From Clostridiales bacterium (GTDB lineage Bacteria; Bacillota; Sulfobacillia; CADDZV01), in assembly GCA_902812875.1 (NCBI GenBank), contig CADDZV010000008.1, positions 1 to 46,571 on the forward strand: 46,571 bases of DNA, written 5' to 3'. Positions 9,701-17,649 of this stretch are shown here, in pieces. The translations under genes were made by a program, and so were the position numbers. The notes under the pieces were generated by a model. It was not told the DNA's origin. It did no database searches and worked only from the letters and a program-made list of their open reading frames with translations. The number at the start of each line of letters is the position of its first letter. The stretch's first letter is position 1.

Positions 9701-10305
9701 GAGCAATCGAGGAGCTCCGGCGCCTCGAAGAGCGCCAGCGGTTTCTATCGCAACAGCTGGCCGACATGACACGATCACGGGACGACCTTCTCAGTCTGGT
9801 CTCGGAAATGGAAAAAACGATGACCGTCCAATTCAAAGAGAATTTCCGCCGCATACAGGAGGCCTTTGGGGAGCTGTTCCAGGAAGCCTTTGGGGGTGGA
9901 CGGGGGACGGTGTCGCTTACCGATCCCGACGACCCACTGCGTGGCGGCGTTGACATCATGGTACAGCCGCCTGGAAAGAAGGTCCAGAGCCTGGCTGCCC
10001 TCTCAGGCGGCGAACGGGCAATGGCTGGAATCGTACTTTTGTTTTCGTTTCTGCGGGTGAACCCGAGCCCGTTCTGCCTGCTGGACGAAGTGGATTCTTC
10101 GCTGGACGAATCGAACGTGCAGCGCTTTTTGCACCTAGTCGCCCAGTTCCGTGCCCAGACCCAGTTTGTGGTGATGACGCACAACCGGGCGACCATGGAG
10201 GCGGCAGACATGCTGCACGGTGTCGTGATGGACTCCGACGGGAGCTCGCGCACCGTGTTCTTGCGACTTTCCGCCCCCGAAGCGGCCAGCGGCGACTTGT
10301 CCTAA
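6715..10305 (+). CDS. smc: chromosome segregation/condensation ATPase SMC
   Basis: SMC forms the ring ATPase that works with ScpA and ScpB to condense and separate chromosomes. The 1196 residues match the family. The N-terminal Walker A GPNGSGKSN is at residues 31-39. Long heptad-rich coiled coils flank a globular hinge at about 510-680. The C-terminal ABC signature LSGGERA is at about 1096-1102 and Walker B (FCLLDEVD) at about 1120-1127. The start is GTG 6715, giving MFLKRIELIGFKSFA, with a weak GGTGGA site 9 nt upstream. It lies 27 nt after rnc and 18 nt before ftsY. scpA and scpB are not in the window. The gene is intact. Confidence 0.98.
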   Translation: MFLKRIELIGFKSFANRVVIDLAPGVTAVVGPNGSGKSNLGDALRWVLGETTTRTLRATRVEELIFAGSATRKAQGMCEVTVTLDNSRGELPLAYQEVSITRRAFRNGQSEYLLNGTVCRLKDVLDVLAGTGLGQGGYALVGQGEIDAILSARPEERRLYFEEAAGIVRYRRRQAEALDRLERTEQSLVRLGDILAEIEAELGPIREQAERAAVFLARQQELDSLQLALYEHDLAWLHASLESVAEQLAEIDRQTAAIAGNEADVARRLDAANRELEALEREISVWRRTMAGARREEERAFADLRLGQERLERVAADLARYAREAKELRERRQALDEEIQVFEQRRASGLLELAAVEEDLHSALLELDAEKRAFLAAQERYEAEKSTRQRVEKGLAERRGLLASLEREMAAAEGRLEELERDLARISARHAAAKEEWLQAKERAEGTRVHEAELRSFLPPLRAEVKTRQDELDDLQARLDSVRQELARVGARRQALQELGFRSRSETPGLQALLMEARKASPAIQGVLGLLAELIEVPKAEQPQVETALGDLGYLVVVQHRRALEETRHFVREHGGGPVMLVALSEVPPCPGFDPHTDGWESLATRVRYPPELGPLVGWLLGPVMVPRLGAVASDVVPGTASPGLVWLYPDGHIVTAWGGHKWPEAKAAATGPVAVAAEIRDLQLTMAGLEHDLATTQSAWENARAVLATERARLDALEKKLSEASREMAVLQNAEAAAKRNLEQLAAELQRLQDARAALVQANQDRETRRATIRQEIAQLEENYSRWQAGLDPLADTLTARQREWQEKTQATTAIREKKVLLEAQLARATEESQRAQKELAAISRRLADLERLTDEAERLKQQHEAVLNHARTRIDQARQAGRAAEQRLAELIASQQELGQRRTGLLAEQDAYRQRLSELGGRRHRLETHQARLETELEAVVRSVEERYPQAEEELLHRVRNGARDGQAFDRAGALSRLAELREEIAALGSVNVGAIEELRRLEERQRFLSQQLADMTRSRDDLLSLVSEMEKTMTVQFKENFRRIQEAFGELFQEAFGGGRGTVSLTDPDDPLRGGVDIMVQPPGKKVQSLAALSGGERAMAGIVLLFSFLRVNPSPFCLLDEVDSSLDESNVQRFLHLVAQFRAQTQFVVMTHNRATMEAADMLHGVVMDSDGSSRTVFLRLSAPEAASGDLS

Positions 10306-10323
10306 TCGAAGGGAGTTTTGTCT

Positions 10324-11247
10324 GTGGGAGAAAGTTTTCTGGCTCGGCTTAACCGCGGCCTCGCCCGTGCCCGCGCCGGGCTCGGGGAACGGCTAGCCAA
10401 TCTTCTCCAAGGCCACCCGGCTGTGGATGACGAGTTTTTCGATGATTTGGAAGAGCTTTTGATCCAGAGCGATTTGGGCATGAATCTTTCGGCCACACTC
10501 GTCGATGAGTTGCGCGCTTACGCAAAAAAAGAGCGCCGTGCCAGCGGGGAGGAAATCACCCGACGTTTGGAGTCGCGGCTTACGGAGCTTCTGGACGGGC
10601 AGTCGCACGCCCTGCAGCTGGCGCCACAAGGTGTGTCGGTCATTCTCTTGGCCGGCGTCAACGGCAGCGGCAAGACCACCACGGCTGGCAAGCTGGCCTG
10701 GCGGTTTACTCAGGCCGGACGGCGGGTGATCATGTGTGCGGCCGACACGTTCCGCGCGGCGGCCATAGACCAGCTGGTGATCTGGGGCGAGCGGGTGGGA
10801 GCACAGGTGGTCCACCACCAGGAGGGGGCCGATCCGGCGGCGGTAGTGTTCGACGCGGTGTCGGCCGCTCTGGCCCGCAAGGCGGACGTACTGATCGTGG
10901 ATACGGCCGGCCGTTTGCACACCAAGAGCAACCTGATGCAAGAACTGGCCAAGGTGACGCGCGTGATTGGGAAAGGCATCCCCGGGGCGCCACACGAGAC
11001 CTTGCTGGTGGTGGACGCCACTACCGGTATGAACGGCCTCGAACAGGCCCGCATATTCCAGGAGGCCACCGGTGTAACCGGGCTTGTCCTCACCAAACTG
11101 GACGGCACTGCCCGCGGTGGCATTGTGGTTACCATTTCGCATTCCCTGCACATCCCGGTCAAGCTGATCGGGGTAGGCGAGCAGGTGGATGACCTGCAAG
11201 ATTTTGACGCCGGTGCGTTTGTGAGCGCCATCTTGCGTCCCCACTAG
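10324..11247 (+). CDS. ftsY: signal recognition particle receptor FtsY
   Basis: FtsY is the membrane-associated SRP receptor GTPase that pairs with Ffh to deliver ribosomes to the translocon. The 307 residues form an NG domain with almost no acidic A domain, as usual in Firmicutes. Visible motifs are G1 GVNGSGKTTT (111-120), DTFRAAAIDQL, G3 DTAGRLHTKSNLM and G4 TKLDGTARGG, with C-terminal GVGEQVDDLQDF. GTG 10324 is 8 nt after AAGGGAG (10309-10315); the in-frame TTG at 10318 is too close to that site. It follows smc by 18 nt. A new promoter for ylxM-ffh begins just past its stop. Confidence 0.97.
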   Translation: MGESFLARLNRGLARARAGLGERLANLLQGHPAVDDEFFDDLEELLIQSDLGMNLSATLVDELRAYAKKERRASGEEITRRLESRLTELLDGQSHALQLAPQGVSVILLAGVNGSGKTTTAGKLAWRFTQAGRRVIMCAADTFRAAAIDQLVIWGERVGAQVVHHQEGADPAAVVFDAVSAALARKADVLIVDTAGRLHTKSNLMQELAKVTRVIGKGIPGAPHETLLVVDATTGMNGLEQARIFQEATGVTGLVLTKLDGTARGGIVVTISHSLHIPVKLIGVGEQVDDLQDFDAGAFVSAILRPH

Positions 11248-11258
11248 ACCGTCATTAC

Positions 11259-11287
11259 TTGCTTCTACTGCCAACAACGTGTATCAT
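11259..11287 (+). promoter_or_regulatory. probable promoter of ylxM-ffh
   Basis: TTGCTT (11259-11264) is followed by a 17-nt spacer and TATCAT (11282-11287), in the only real gap between ftsY and ylxM. The match to the sigma-A consensus and the spacing are good. Expected transcription start is near 11294. Confidence 0.6.
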
Positions 11288-11330
11288 GGCAGTGCCAAGT
11301 AAAAGTCCTTGTCAGAGGTACACGGCCTCT

Positions 11331-11606
11331 ATGGCTAAGCCGGGCGATCCCGTGGCAAAAATGGTCTACATGGGCGAGCTGTACGACTTGTATGGCAACC
11401 TCCTCACTGACCGCCAGCGGGAAGTATTCGAAATGCATTATTTGCAGGACCTTTCCTTGGCTGAGATCGCCAGTGCGTTGGGGATCACCCGACAGGCTTG
11501 CTACGACCTTCTGCGACGGTCGCAAAAAAGCCTCGAACACTACGAGGCCAAGATGGGGCTTTGGTCGGCCGGACGCGGCAGCGGGGCGAGGGGAAACCAT
11601 GTTTGA
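11331..11606 (+). CDS. ylxM: YlxM family DNA-binding/SRP-associated protein
   Basis: YlxM proteins are small helix-turn-helix proteins encoded just upstream of ffh in Firmicutes; in some streptococci one is reported to interact with SRP components. The 91-residue call starts at ATG 11331, with CAGAGG about 12 nt upstream. An ATG at 11286 lacks a ribosome site and overlaps the putative -10, and an ATG at 11361 also lacks one. The conserved part reads LYGNLLTDRQREVFEMHYL, then LSLAEIASALGITRQACYDLL, a sigma-70 region-4-like HTH. It overlaps the ffh start by 8 nt, so expression is coupled. Function here is inferred from family and position. Confidence 0.88.
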   Translation: MAKPGDPVAKMVYMGELYDLYGNLLTDRQREVFEMHYLQDLSLAEIASALGITRQACYDLLRRSQKSLEHYEAKMGLWSAGRGSGARGNHV

Positions 11607-12921
11607 AAGCCTTACCGAAAAACTGCAACAGGCTTTCCAGAAACTCCGCGGCAAAGGCAAGCTCACCGCGGCCGATGTTGATGTCGCGTTGCGGGAAGTC
11701 CGCCTGGCTTTGCTCGAAGCCGACGTCAACTACAAAGTTGTCAGGGACTTCGTTGCCCGCATACGCGAGCAGGCCGTGGGCGAAGAAGTCATGCAGAGCC
11801 TTACTCCTGCCCAGCAGGTGATCAAGATTGTGCACACGGAGCTAATCCACCTGCTGGGGGACCGTCCGGTCACACTTTCTTTTGCTCCGAATCCGCCGAC
11901 CATCATTTTGTTGGCTGGCCTGCAGGGTTCCGGCAAGACCACCACCGCTGCCAAGCTCGCAAAATTGTATAAACAGCGGGGGCATAGCCCGCTGTTGGTG
12001 GCGGCGGATGTCTACAGACCGGCCGCCCGCAAACAGCTCCAGATCCTGGGGGACCAGATTGGAGTCGCGGTTTACACCGAGGAAGGGCAAGATGCCCCCG
12101 GCATCACCGCCAGGGCGGTGGGCGAAGCCCGCCGGAGCGGCCATGATCTTGTGATTGTAGACACGGCGGGGCGCCTGCATGTAGACGAGGAACTCATGGC
12201 TGAGCTCGAACGCATGAAAAACGCTGTGCACCCCCACGCCATTCTGCTGGTGGTGGACGCCATGACCGGGCAGGATGCGGTGAACCTGGCCACGGCCTTT
12301 CATGATCGCGTCGGTGTAGCCGGCATCATACTCACAAAGTTGGATTCCGATGCCCGCGGTGGGGCTGCCCTGTCCCTACGGGCAGTTACCGGCCGCCCGG
12401 TCATGTTCGTGGGGACCGGTGAAAAACTTGACGGTCTAGAGCCGTTTTATCCCGATCGCATGGCTTCGCGTCTTTTGGGGATGGGAGACATCCTCACCCT
12501 GATTGACCGGGCCCAGGCCCGCGTTTCGGCAGAAAAAGCGGCCGAAATGGAACGCAAGCTGCGGCAAGCACAATTAACCCTGGACGATTTCCTGGACCAA
12601 TTGGAGCAGGTACGTTCGATGGGCCCCCTCGGGGACATCTTGTCCATGCTGCCCGGCATGAACAAGCTTGGCCTGAAAAATCTCGAGGTGGACGAGCGCA
12701 GCCTTGCTCACGTCGAAGCCATCGTGCGTTCGATGACCCGGGAGGAACGGCAGAACCCGGCCATCATCGATGCCAGCCGGCGCCGGCGTATCGCCCGCGG
12801 CAGCGGGACGTCGGTGCAAGATGTCAATCGCCTGCTCAAGCAGTACGAAGAGACGCGCAAGCTTCTGCGGCAGTTTGCGGCGAAAGGCGCGCGGGGCAGA
12901 GGATTCAAATTGCCGTTTTAA
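11599..12921 (+). CDS. ffh: signal recognition particle protein Ffh
   Basis: Ffh is the SRP GTPase that binds signal sequences and 4.5S/scRNA. The 440 residues contain an N domain (1-90), a G domain with G1 GLQGSGKTTT (107-116), DVYRPAARKQL, DTAGRLHVDEELM and TKLDSDARGG, and a methionine-rich M domain from about 300. The M domain includes SMGPLGDILSMLPGMNK and the RNA-binding RRRRIARGSGTSVQDV block. The ATG at 11599 overlaps ylxM, with GAGGGG at 11588-11593. The frame is open earlier, from 11392, but that part shadows ylxM and encodes no family sequence. Its partner FtsY is encoded just upstream. The SRP RNA gene is not in the window. Confidence 0.98.
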   Translation: MFESLTEKLQQAFQKLRGKGKLTAADVDVALREVRLALLEADVNYKVVRDFVARIREQAVGEEVMQSLTPAQQVIKIVHTELIHLLGDRPVTLSFAPNPPTIILLAGLQGSGKTTTAAKLAKLYKQRGHSPLLVAADVYRPAARKQLQILGDQIGVAVYTEEGQDAPGITARAVGEARRSGHDLVIVDTAGRLHVDEELMAELERMKNAVHPHAILLVVDAMTGQDAVNLATAFHDRVGVAGIILTKLDSDARGGAALSLRAVTGRPVMFVGTGEKLDGLEPFYPDRMASRLLGMGDILTLIDRAQARVSAEKAAEMERKLRQAQLTLDDFLDQLEQVRSMGPLGDILSMLPGMNKLGLKNLEVDERSLAHVEAIVRSMTREERQNPAIIDASRRRRIARGSGTSVQDVNRLLKQYEETRKLLRQFAAKGARGRGFKLPF

Positions 12922-12948
12922 ATCCCACCAAGCGGAGGTGTATGTGCA

Positions 12949-13224
12949 TTGGCAGTCAGGATTCGTTTGCGCCGGATGGGAGCGAAGAAAAAGCCGTTCT
13001 ATCGTGTGGTGGTGGCCGATAGCCGTTCGCCGCGCGATGGGCGGTTTATCGAGGAGATCGGGTACTACGATCCCACTACCGACCCGGCCACCATCAAGAT
13101 CGATGCGGAAAAGGCCCGCTCGTGGCTCGACCGCGGCGCCCAGCCGTCCGATCCGGCACGCGTTTTGTTGCGCCTGGCCGGCGTCTTGGGTGCTACCAGG
13201 CCAGCCCCTGGGAACGGGGAGTGA
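12949..13224 (+). CDS. rpsP: 30S ribosomal protein S16
   Basis: S16 is a primary-binding protein of the small subunit. The 91-residue protein begins [20 protein letters not shown] and contains [20 protein letters not shown], both diagnostic. The start is TTG 12949, 8 nt after GGAGGTG (12934-12940). A TTG start for a highly expressed ribosomal protein is unusual but there is no better in-frame choice. The short C-terminal tail past the [14 protein letters not shown] block is ordinary. It lies 27 nt after ffh and 4 nt before khpA, the usual ffh-rpsP-khpA-rimM-trmD order. Confidence 0.98.
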   Translation: MAVRIRLRRMGAKKKPFYRVVVADSRSPRDGRFIEEIGYYDPTTDPATIKIDAEKARSWLDRGAQPSDPARVLLRLAGVLGATRPAPGNGE

Positions 13225-13228
13225 GGGC

Positions 13229-13462
13229 ATGGCGGCACGCGAACTGGTGGAAGTCATGGCCAGGGCACTGGCCGAGCATCCGGAAGATGTGCAGGTGAAC
13301 CTCGTGCCGCGGGAGCACGTGACCGTGATCGAGCTGCACGTTCACCCGGACGATCTTGGACGGGTAATCGGTCGCGGCGGGCGGATTGTGGGCGCCATGC
13401 GCACGGTGGTCAAGGCGGCGGGACGCCTCGAGGGCAAGCGGCTTTTGCTGGAGGTTCGCTAG
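13229..13462 (+). CDS. khpA: KH-domain RNA-binding protein KhpA (YlqC)
   Basis: KhpA is a small single-KH-domain RNA-binding protein. In several Firmicutes it pairs with KhpB and affects cell-wall growth or sRNA function. The 77 residues start at ATG 13229, four bases after the rpsP stop, with GGGGAG upstream inside the end of rpsP. The KH core shows HPDDLGRVIGRGGRIVGAMR, in which the RNA-contacting GxxG loop is GRGG. The first 20 residues (RELVEVMARALAEHPEDV) match the family. Placement between rpsP and rimM is conserved in Firmicutes. Confidence 0.93.
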   Translation: MAARELVEVMARALAEHPEDVQVNLVPREHVTVIELHVHPDDLGRVIGRGGRIVGAMRTVVKAAGRLEGKRLLLEVR

Positions 13463-13496
13463 CCCAGCTGCATGTCGGCTGACGGGGAGGTGCGAC

Positions 13497-14033
13497 GTGC
13501 CTCTAGGACCAGATGAATTGGTCGCCCTGGCGCGCGTGGCGAGGCCGGTGGGCGTCAAGGGAGAGCTCCGCGTGGAGGTGTTGGCAGACCGTCCGCTCCC
13601 CGTCGGTGTGGGACACAAAGTCTGGCTTGTGGGGTCGGCCGGCCGGTCCCAATTCCGGTTGCGGTCGATCAAGCAGAGCGGTACGCACTGGGCCAGCGTC
13701 GGGCTGGAAGAAATCTCCACGCGCAACGATGCCGAGGTTTGGCGGGGTGCCCTTTTGATGGTACCGCGTCGTGAATTGCCGCCGCTGCCAGCGGGCGAGT
13801 ACTACGACTTCGACGTGGAGGGCTTGGAAGCTCGCACACCACAGGGGGAGCGGCTCGGTACCGTGACAAGCGTGATGCACCTGCCGGGCAACGATGTGTA
13901 CGCGATTCGCCGCCCGGACGGCCGGGAGCTTCTGGTACCAGCGGTCCGAGCCGTGGTGCACGAGATCAATGTCGCCGGCGGGTTCATGGTGGTTAGTCCG
14001 TGGCCGGAGTGGGATGACGCGAATGCGGATTGA
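13497..14033 (+). CDS. rimM: 16S rRNA processing protein RimM
   Basis: RimM helps 30S head maturation and binds S19. The 178 residues start at GTG 13497, 6 nt after GGGGAGG (13484-13490). The frame is open earlier, from 13386, but that part shadows khpA. The N-terminal barrel shows [19 protein letters not shown], and the C-terminal PRC barrel shows [20 protein letters not shown]. The block [16 protein letters not shown] is also typical. It overlaps trmD by 11 nt. The order rpsP-khpA-rimM-trmD-rplS is the standard ribosome-maturation operon, and no promoter is visible before it. Confidence 0.95.
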   Translation: MPLGPDELVALARVARPVGVKGELRVEVLADRPLPVGVGHKVWLVGSAGRSQFRLRSIKQSGTHWASVGLEEISTRNDAEVWRGALLMVPRRELPPLPAGEYYDFDVEGLEARTPQGERLGTVTSVMHLPGNDVYAIRRPDGRELLVPAVRAVVHEINVAGGFMVVSPWPEWDDANAD

Positions 14034-14793
14034 CATCGTGACACTTTTCCCGGAAATGTTTTTCGGACCGTTCTCCTACAGCATGGTCCGGAAGGCGACC
14101 GAGCAGGGGATGTGCGACCTGCGGGTGCACCAGCTGCGTGACTGGACGAGCGATCCCCATCACACGTGCGACGACTACCCGTTCGGTGGGGGCCCGGGCA
14201 TGATCCTCAAACCGGAGCCGGTGTTCGCGGCCGTGGAAAGCCTGCAGGCAGAAGAACCGCGTGGCTTGGTCATCCTGACCTCCCCGCTCGGCCGAGTGTT
14301 CAACCAGCAACTGGCGGCTGATCTGGCCCGCGCCGACCGGCTGATCATCCTGTGCGGGCATTACGAGGGCGTGGACGAACGCATACGTGAGCACCTGGTC
14401 GACGAGGAGATTTCCCTTGGTGATTTCGTGATTACCGGGGGAGAACTGGCAGCCATGGTGATAGTGGACGCGGTGGTGCGCCTTCTGCCGGGTGTCCTGG
14501 AAGCGGGGGCGGTGGACGAGGAGTCGTTTGCCCGCGGCCTCCTCGAATATCCCCAATACACGCGTCCGCAAGATTTTCGAGGCATGATGGTTCCTGAAGT
14601 GCTCTTATCCGGCAACCACGAGGCCATCCGGCGGTGGCGGCGGAAAATGTCCTTGTACAGGACAAAAAAACTTCGCCCCGATTTGCTGGCGGCGGTGGAT
14701 TTGTCGGCGGAAGACCAGGCGCTTTTGGCAGAGGCAGAAAAGGACCTGGCGTATCCCGGGTCCGGTTCAGCCGGCAGTGGGCGTGCGCTATAA
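14023..14793 (+). CDS. trmD: tRNA (guanine-37-N1)-methyltransferase TrmD
   Basis: TrmD methylates G37 next to the anticodon using S-adenosylmethionine and so prevents frameshifts. The 256-residue SPOUT enzyme opens [13 protein letters not shown]. It carries the [11 protein letters not shown] loop, the knot motif [13 protein letters not shown] and the [14 protein letters not shown] block. ATG 14023 lies inside the end of rimM; ATG 14014 is a possible alternative. The last codons overlap a putative -10 element for rplS. Family features are complete, including the C-terminal RPDLLAA linker. Confidence 0.97.
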   Translation: MRIDIVTLFPEMFFGPFSYSMVRKATEQGMCDLRVHQLRDWTSDPHHTCDDYPFGGGPGMILKPEPVFAAVESLQAEEPRGLVILTSPLGRVFNQQLAADLARADRLIILCGHYEGVDERIREHLVDEEISLGDFVITGGELAAMVIVDAVVRLLPGVLEAGAVDEESFARGLLEYPQYTRPQDFRGMMVPEVLLSGNHEAIRRWRRKMSLYRTKKLRPDLLAAVDLSAEDQALLAEAEKDLAYPGSGSAGSGRAL

Positions 14794-14794
14794 T
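14766..14794 (+). promoter_or_regulatory. possible internal promoter for rplS
   Basis: A perfect TATAAT at 14789-14794 overlaps the trmD stop codon. A weak -35-like TTCAGC (14766-14771) lies 17 nt upstream. It would start transcription just ahead of the rplS ribosome site and could raise L19 output above that of trmD. Confidence 0.5.
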
Positions 14795-14824
14795 TACCAC
14801 CGTGTTTTGAGGAGGATGAAGCTC

Positions 14825-15166
14825 ATGGACAAGATGAAGCTCGTGGAACAGACGGCGATGCAGAATGACCGCCCGGAGTTCGGACCCGGCGATACGGTGC
14901 GGGTGCATCTGCGGATTGTCGAGGGTGGGCGTGAGCGTATTCAGAACTTTGAAGGCGTGGTGATCGCTCGCCGCGGCCGCGGTCCGGGTGAAACGTTCAC
15001 GGTCAGGCGCGTGAGCTATGGAGTAGGGGTCGAACGCGTTTTCCCTCTGCACTCGCCCCGCATCGAAAAGATTGAAGTGTTGCGGCGAGGCCGTGTGCGG
15101 CGGGCCAAACTTTACTACCTGCGAGGGCTGAGGGGCCGGGCTGCCCGCATTGACGAGCGGCGTTGA
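14825..15166 (+). CDS. rplS: 50S ribosomal protein L19
   Basis: L19 sits at the 30S-50S interface. The 113 residues start at ATG 14825, 9 nt after GAGGAGG (14809-14815). An ATG at 14816 abuts the ribosome site and is unlikely. Diagnostic blocks are [54 protein letters not shown] and [18 protein letters not shown]. It may have its own promoter at the end of trmD. lepB follows after 16 nt. Confidence 0.98.
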   Translation: MDKMKLVEQTAMQNDRPEFGPGDTVRVHLRIVEGGRERIQNFEGVVIARRGRGPGETFTVRRVSYGVGVERVFPLHSPRIEKIEVLRRGRVRRAKLYYLRGLRGRAARIDERR

Positions 15167-15182
15167 CGGCAGGTAGCGTGCT

Positions 15183-15746
15183 ATGCGCGGGTTCTGGCAC
15201 GAAGTGGGCGAATTTCTCGAGACCGTGATCCTGGCCATCGTGGTGGCCTTGATCATTAATACGTTTTTCCTCCAGTCCTTTTACATCAAGGAACAATCGA
15301 TGGAGCCGACCATCTTTCCACAAGATCGTGTCTTCGTTAATAAACTCGTTTACCACCTGCGCAGTCCGCGCACCGGCGAGGTCATCATTTTCCGGCACAC
15401 GGATCCCCAGATGGGCACGAGGGAGCTCATCAAACGCGTGATTGCCCTGCCTGGCCAGACGATCGAAATCCGGGACGGCAAGGTGTACATAAACGGCGAG
15501 TTGCTGGAGGAACCGTATGTGGTCTACCGCGACCACGACTCGTACGGTCCGGCCGTGGTGCCGCCGGGGATGTTGTTCGTGATGGGCGACAATCGCCCCG
15601 TGAGCATGGACAGCCGCTATTTTGGTTTTGTTTCTATGAAGGATCTTACGGGCCGTGCCTTTGTGGTTTACTGGCCACCGTCGCATGCAAAGGTGCTCGG
15701 AGTGCAGGCGGGTTGGTTACCCGCTTTCCGGCCGGCGATGTCATGA
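15183..15746 (+). CDS. lepB: type I signal peptidase
   Basis: Signal peptidase I removes signal peptides from exported proteins at the outer face of the membrane. The 187-residue Gram-positive-type enzyme has one N-terminal transmembrane segment (about residues 12-32). The catalytic Ser39 is in EQSMEPT and Lys84 in ELIKRVIALPG. The conserved GDNRPVSMDSRYFGFV box is at the C-terminal side. The ATG at 15183 has only a weak CAGGTAG site. Its stop overlaps the rbgA start by 4 nt (ATGA). The order rplS-lepB-rbgA-rnhB is common in Firmicutes. Confidence 0.96.
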   Translation: MRGFWHEVGEFLETVILAIVVALIINTFFLQSFYIKEQSMEPTIFPQDRVFVNKLVYHLRSPRTGEVIIFRHTDPQMGTRELIKRVIALPGQTIEIRDGKVYINGELLEEPYVVYRDHDSYGPAVVPPGMLFVMGDNRPVSMDSRYFGFVSMKDLTGRAFVVYWPPSHAKVLGVQAGWLPAFRPAMS

Positions 15747-16555
15747 AACAAGGTTACTTTCCCGGACATATGGCCGCCGGCGGCCGCACGATTGCGGCGA
15801 TGGTGCGCGCGGCTGATGTGCTCCTGCATGTGCTTGACGCCCGTGCCCCGAAGTCTACCGCTGGCAAGCTGCCCGGCGACAGGCGCCGCAGGCCGCTGGT
15901 GCTCGTCGTTCTGAACAAGAGTGATTTGGCGGATCCATCGGTCACTGACCGGTGGGTCCGTTATTTTAAGGAACAGGGTGAGTGGGCCATCGCCGTGGAC
16001 AGCCACGCCTGCAGCGGAATCGGCCCGATGGTGCGACATCTTTTCGGTGCTGGCGGCCGTTCCGTGGCGGTATCGGTGGCGGTGGTCGGCATGCCGAACG
16101 TAGGCAAATCCAGCCTGATCAATTGTCTGGCTGGCCGGGCGAGGGCCCCGCGCGGCGACCGCCCTGGGATCACAAAGACACCGCAGTGGATCGGCACTGA
16201 ACGGGGCTTGCGGCTGCTGGATACGCCGGGGGTCACGCACCCGGGTACGCTCGACGAACAGACGGCCTGGACGCTTGCCTGCCTCGGCGTCGTGCCGGAA
16301 AACGCGGTGGACCCGGTGGTGTCTGCGAGCTGGCTTTTGGATCGGCTGCCGGACGTGGCGTCTGCCGTGGCGGGCCGCCATGACGCAGGTGGCCGAACTT
16401 TGCCGCCGAAAGAGCTATTGGCAGCGGTGGCGGCCTACCGGGGCCTTTTGGGGAGCGGCGGGGTACCGCTGCTTGAACAGGCGGCAATCGTGGTTTTACG
16501 CGAATTCCGGCAGGGGAAGCTCGGCCGGTTCACTCTCGAGACCCCCGACGGGTAG
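15743..16555 (+). CDS. rbgA: ribosome biogenesis GTPase RbgA (YlqF)
   Basis: RbgA is a circularly permuted GTPase needed for late 50S assembly in Firmicutes. The 270 residues start at ATG 15743, overlapping lepB. The N-terminus MKQGYFPGHMAAGGRTI matches the family FPGHM block. The motif order is G4 NKSDLAD first, then G1 GMPNVGKSSLIN, G2-region RPGITKTPQW and G3 DTPGV, which proves the permutation. The C-terminal RNA-binding part is present. An upstream in-frame GTG (15713) lies inside lepB and encodes no family sequence. Confidence 0.96.
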   Translation: MKQGYFPGHMAAGGRTIAAMVRAADVLLHVLDARAPKSTAGKLPGDRRRRPLVLVVLNKSDLADPSVTDRWVRYFKEQGEWAIAVDSHACSGIGPMVRHLFGAGGRSVAVSVAVVGMPNVGKSSLINCLAGRARAPRGDRPGITKTPQWIGTERGLRLLDTPGVTHPGTLDEQTAWTLACLGVVPENAVDPVVSASWLLDRLPDVASAVAGRHDAGGRTLPPKELLAAVAAYRGLLGSGGVPLLEQAAIVVLREFRQGKLGRFTLETPDG

Positions 16556-16566
16556 GGTGACGGTCG

Positions 16567-17211
16567 ATGCCTGAGGGCCACACGGGGCGGAGCGAAAAGC
16601 TTTTCCGATACGAGCGTTACCTGCGGCATTTTGGCTTTCGCCTGATCACTGGTGTGGACGAGGCCGGCCGCGGGCCACTGGCGGGCCCGGTGGTGGCTGC
16701 CGCCGTTATTCTGCCACCCGGTGTGCGCATCGCCGGATTGCGGGACTCCAAGCTGCTGACCGCCCGACAGCGCGACGCACTGTTCGCCGAAATCCGCTCC
16801 GTGGCTGTGGCGGTGGGGGTGGGCGTCGTCGGCCCGCGCACCATCGATCGTATCAATATCCGCCGCGCCACGTTTTTGGCCATGCACCGCGCCCTTTTCC
16901 GACTGGGCGTAGAGCCCGAACTCGTGGTGGTCGATGGTGAGCTGGTCCCGGGTCTGCCTTTTCCCGAAAGGGCTTTTGTGAAGGCCGACCGGCGGGTGGC
17001 AGCCGTGGCTGCTGCATCGGTGGTGGCGAAGGTTACGCGCGACCGCATCATGGACCGGCTCGACGCAAGATTTCCTGGCTATGGCTTTTCGGAACACAAA
17101 GGATACCCCACACCGGGACACTTGGCTGCCCTGGCCGCCCTGGGCCCGAGCCCGGTTCACCGCCTCTCTTTCAGGCCTTGTCGGGATTTCAAGCAGGAGC
17201 GCATCGTTTAG
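16567..17211 (+). CDS. rnhB: ribonuclease HII
   Basis: RNase HII removes ribonucleotides from DNA and RNA primers. The 214 residues carry the catalytic block GVDEAGRGPLAGPV with Asp31 and Glu32, the DSKLL motif, Asp123 in VVVDGE and Asp141 in KADRRVAAVAAASVVAKVTRD. The C-terminal HKGYPTPGH block is typical. The ATG at 16567 follows a GGGTAGGGTGA stretch overlapping the end of rbgA. It lies 11 nt after rbgA and 26 nt before yraN. Confidence 0.97.
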   Translation: MPEGHTGRSEKLFRYERYLRHFGFRLITGVDEAGRGPLAGPVVAAAVILPPGVRIAGLRDSKLLTARQRDALFAEIRSVAVAVGVGVVGPRTIDRINIRRATFLAMHRALFRLGVEPELVVVDGELVPGLPFPERAFVKADRRVAAVAAASVVAKVTRDRIMDRLDARFPGYGFSEHKGYPTPGHLAALAALGPSPVHRLSFRPCRDFKQERIV

Positions 17212-17237
17212 CAGGATTTGGTAGTACGCTCACGAAT

Positions 17238-17630
17238 ATGCTCTACATGCACGCTTCTACCAGCACGGAAGTCGGCAAGTGTTCAGAAAACGCGGTCGCA
17301 GAGGCTTTGACGGCACGCGGCCTGCGCGTACTGGCTCGCAACGTGCGCCGCCGCTACGGCGAGATCGACCTCGTCGCACAGGACCGGGACACGATCGTGT
17401 TCGTCGAGGTGCGGGCGCGCCGGCGCGGCGCCCTGGTGCCACCCGAGGAAACCGTGGGGTGGCGCAAGAAACGACGGATTGCCATGGTAGCGGCGTCTTT
17501 CCTCGCTTGTCACCACCTCGACGACATGCCCTGCCGCCTGGACGTCGCGGCCGTAGAGGTGTTGCCAGACGGCAGCATCGGCACGGTACGCCTCCTCGAA
17601 AACGCTTTCCAGATCGACTGGCACTTGTAA
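17238..17630 (+). CDS. yraN: UPF0102 family protein YraN (predicted endonuclease-like)
   Basis: YraN/UPF0102 proteins have a restriction-endonuclease-like fold; their role is not firmly known, though they are linked by fold and context to DNA processing. The 130-residue call starts at ATG 17238, without a clear ribosome site; ATG 17247 and an upstream GTG at 17178 are alternatives. Key residues are visible: Glu in CSENAVAEAL, then NVRRRYGEIDLVAQD and IVFVEVRARRRGA, the nuclease-like E...D...ExK-type pattern with R in place of K. It sits between rnhB and comM, its normal position. Confidence 0.88.
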   Translation: MLYMHASTSTEVGKCSENAVAEALTARGLRVLARNVRRRYGEIDLVAQDRDTIVFVEVRARRRGALVPPEETVGWRKKRRIAMVAASFLACHHLDDMPCRLDVAAVEVLPDGSIGTVRLLENAFQIDWHL

Positions 17631-17649
17631 CACGGAGCGGGGTGAGTCC

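Noticed and set aside
10393-11277. Long open frame opposite ftsY (and similar ones at 14432-15256, 16435-17160, 32508-33608)
   Set aside because: These lie antisense to conserved genes. High GC depletes stop codons, and the translations show no family motif and no suitable ribosome site.
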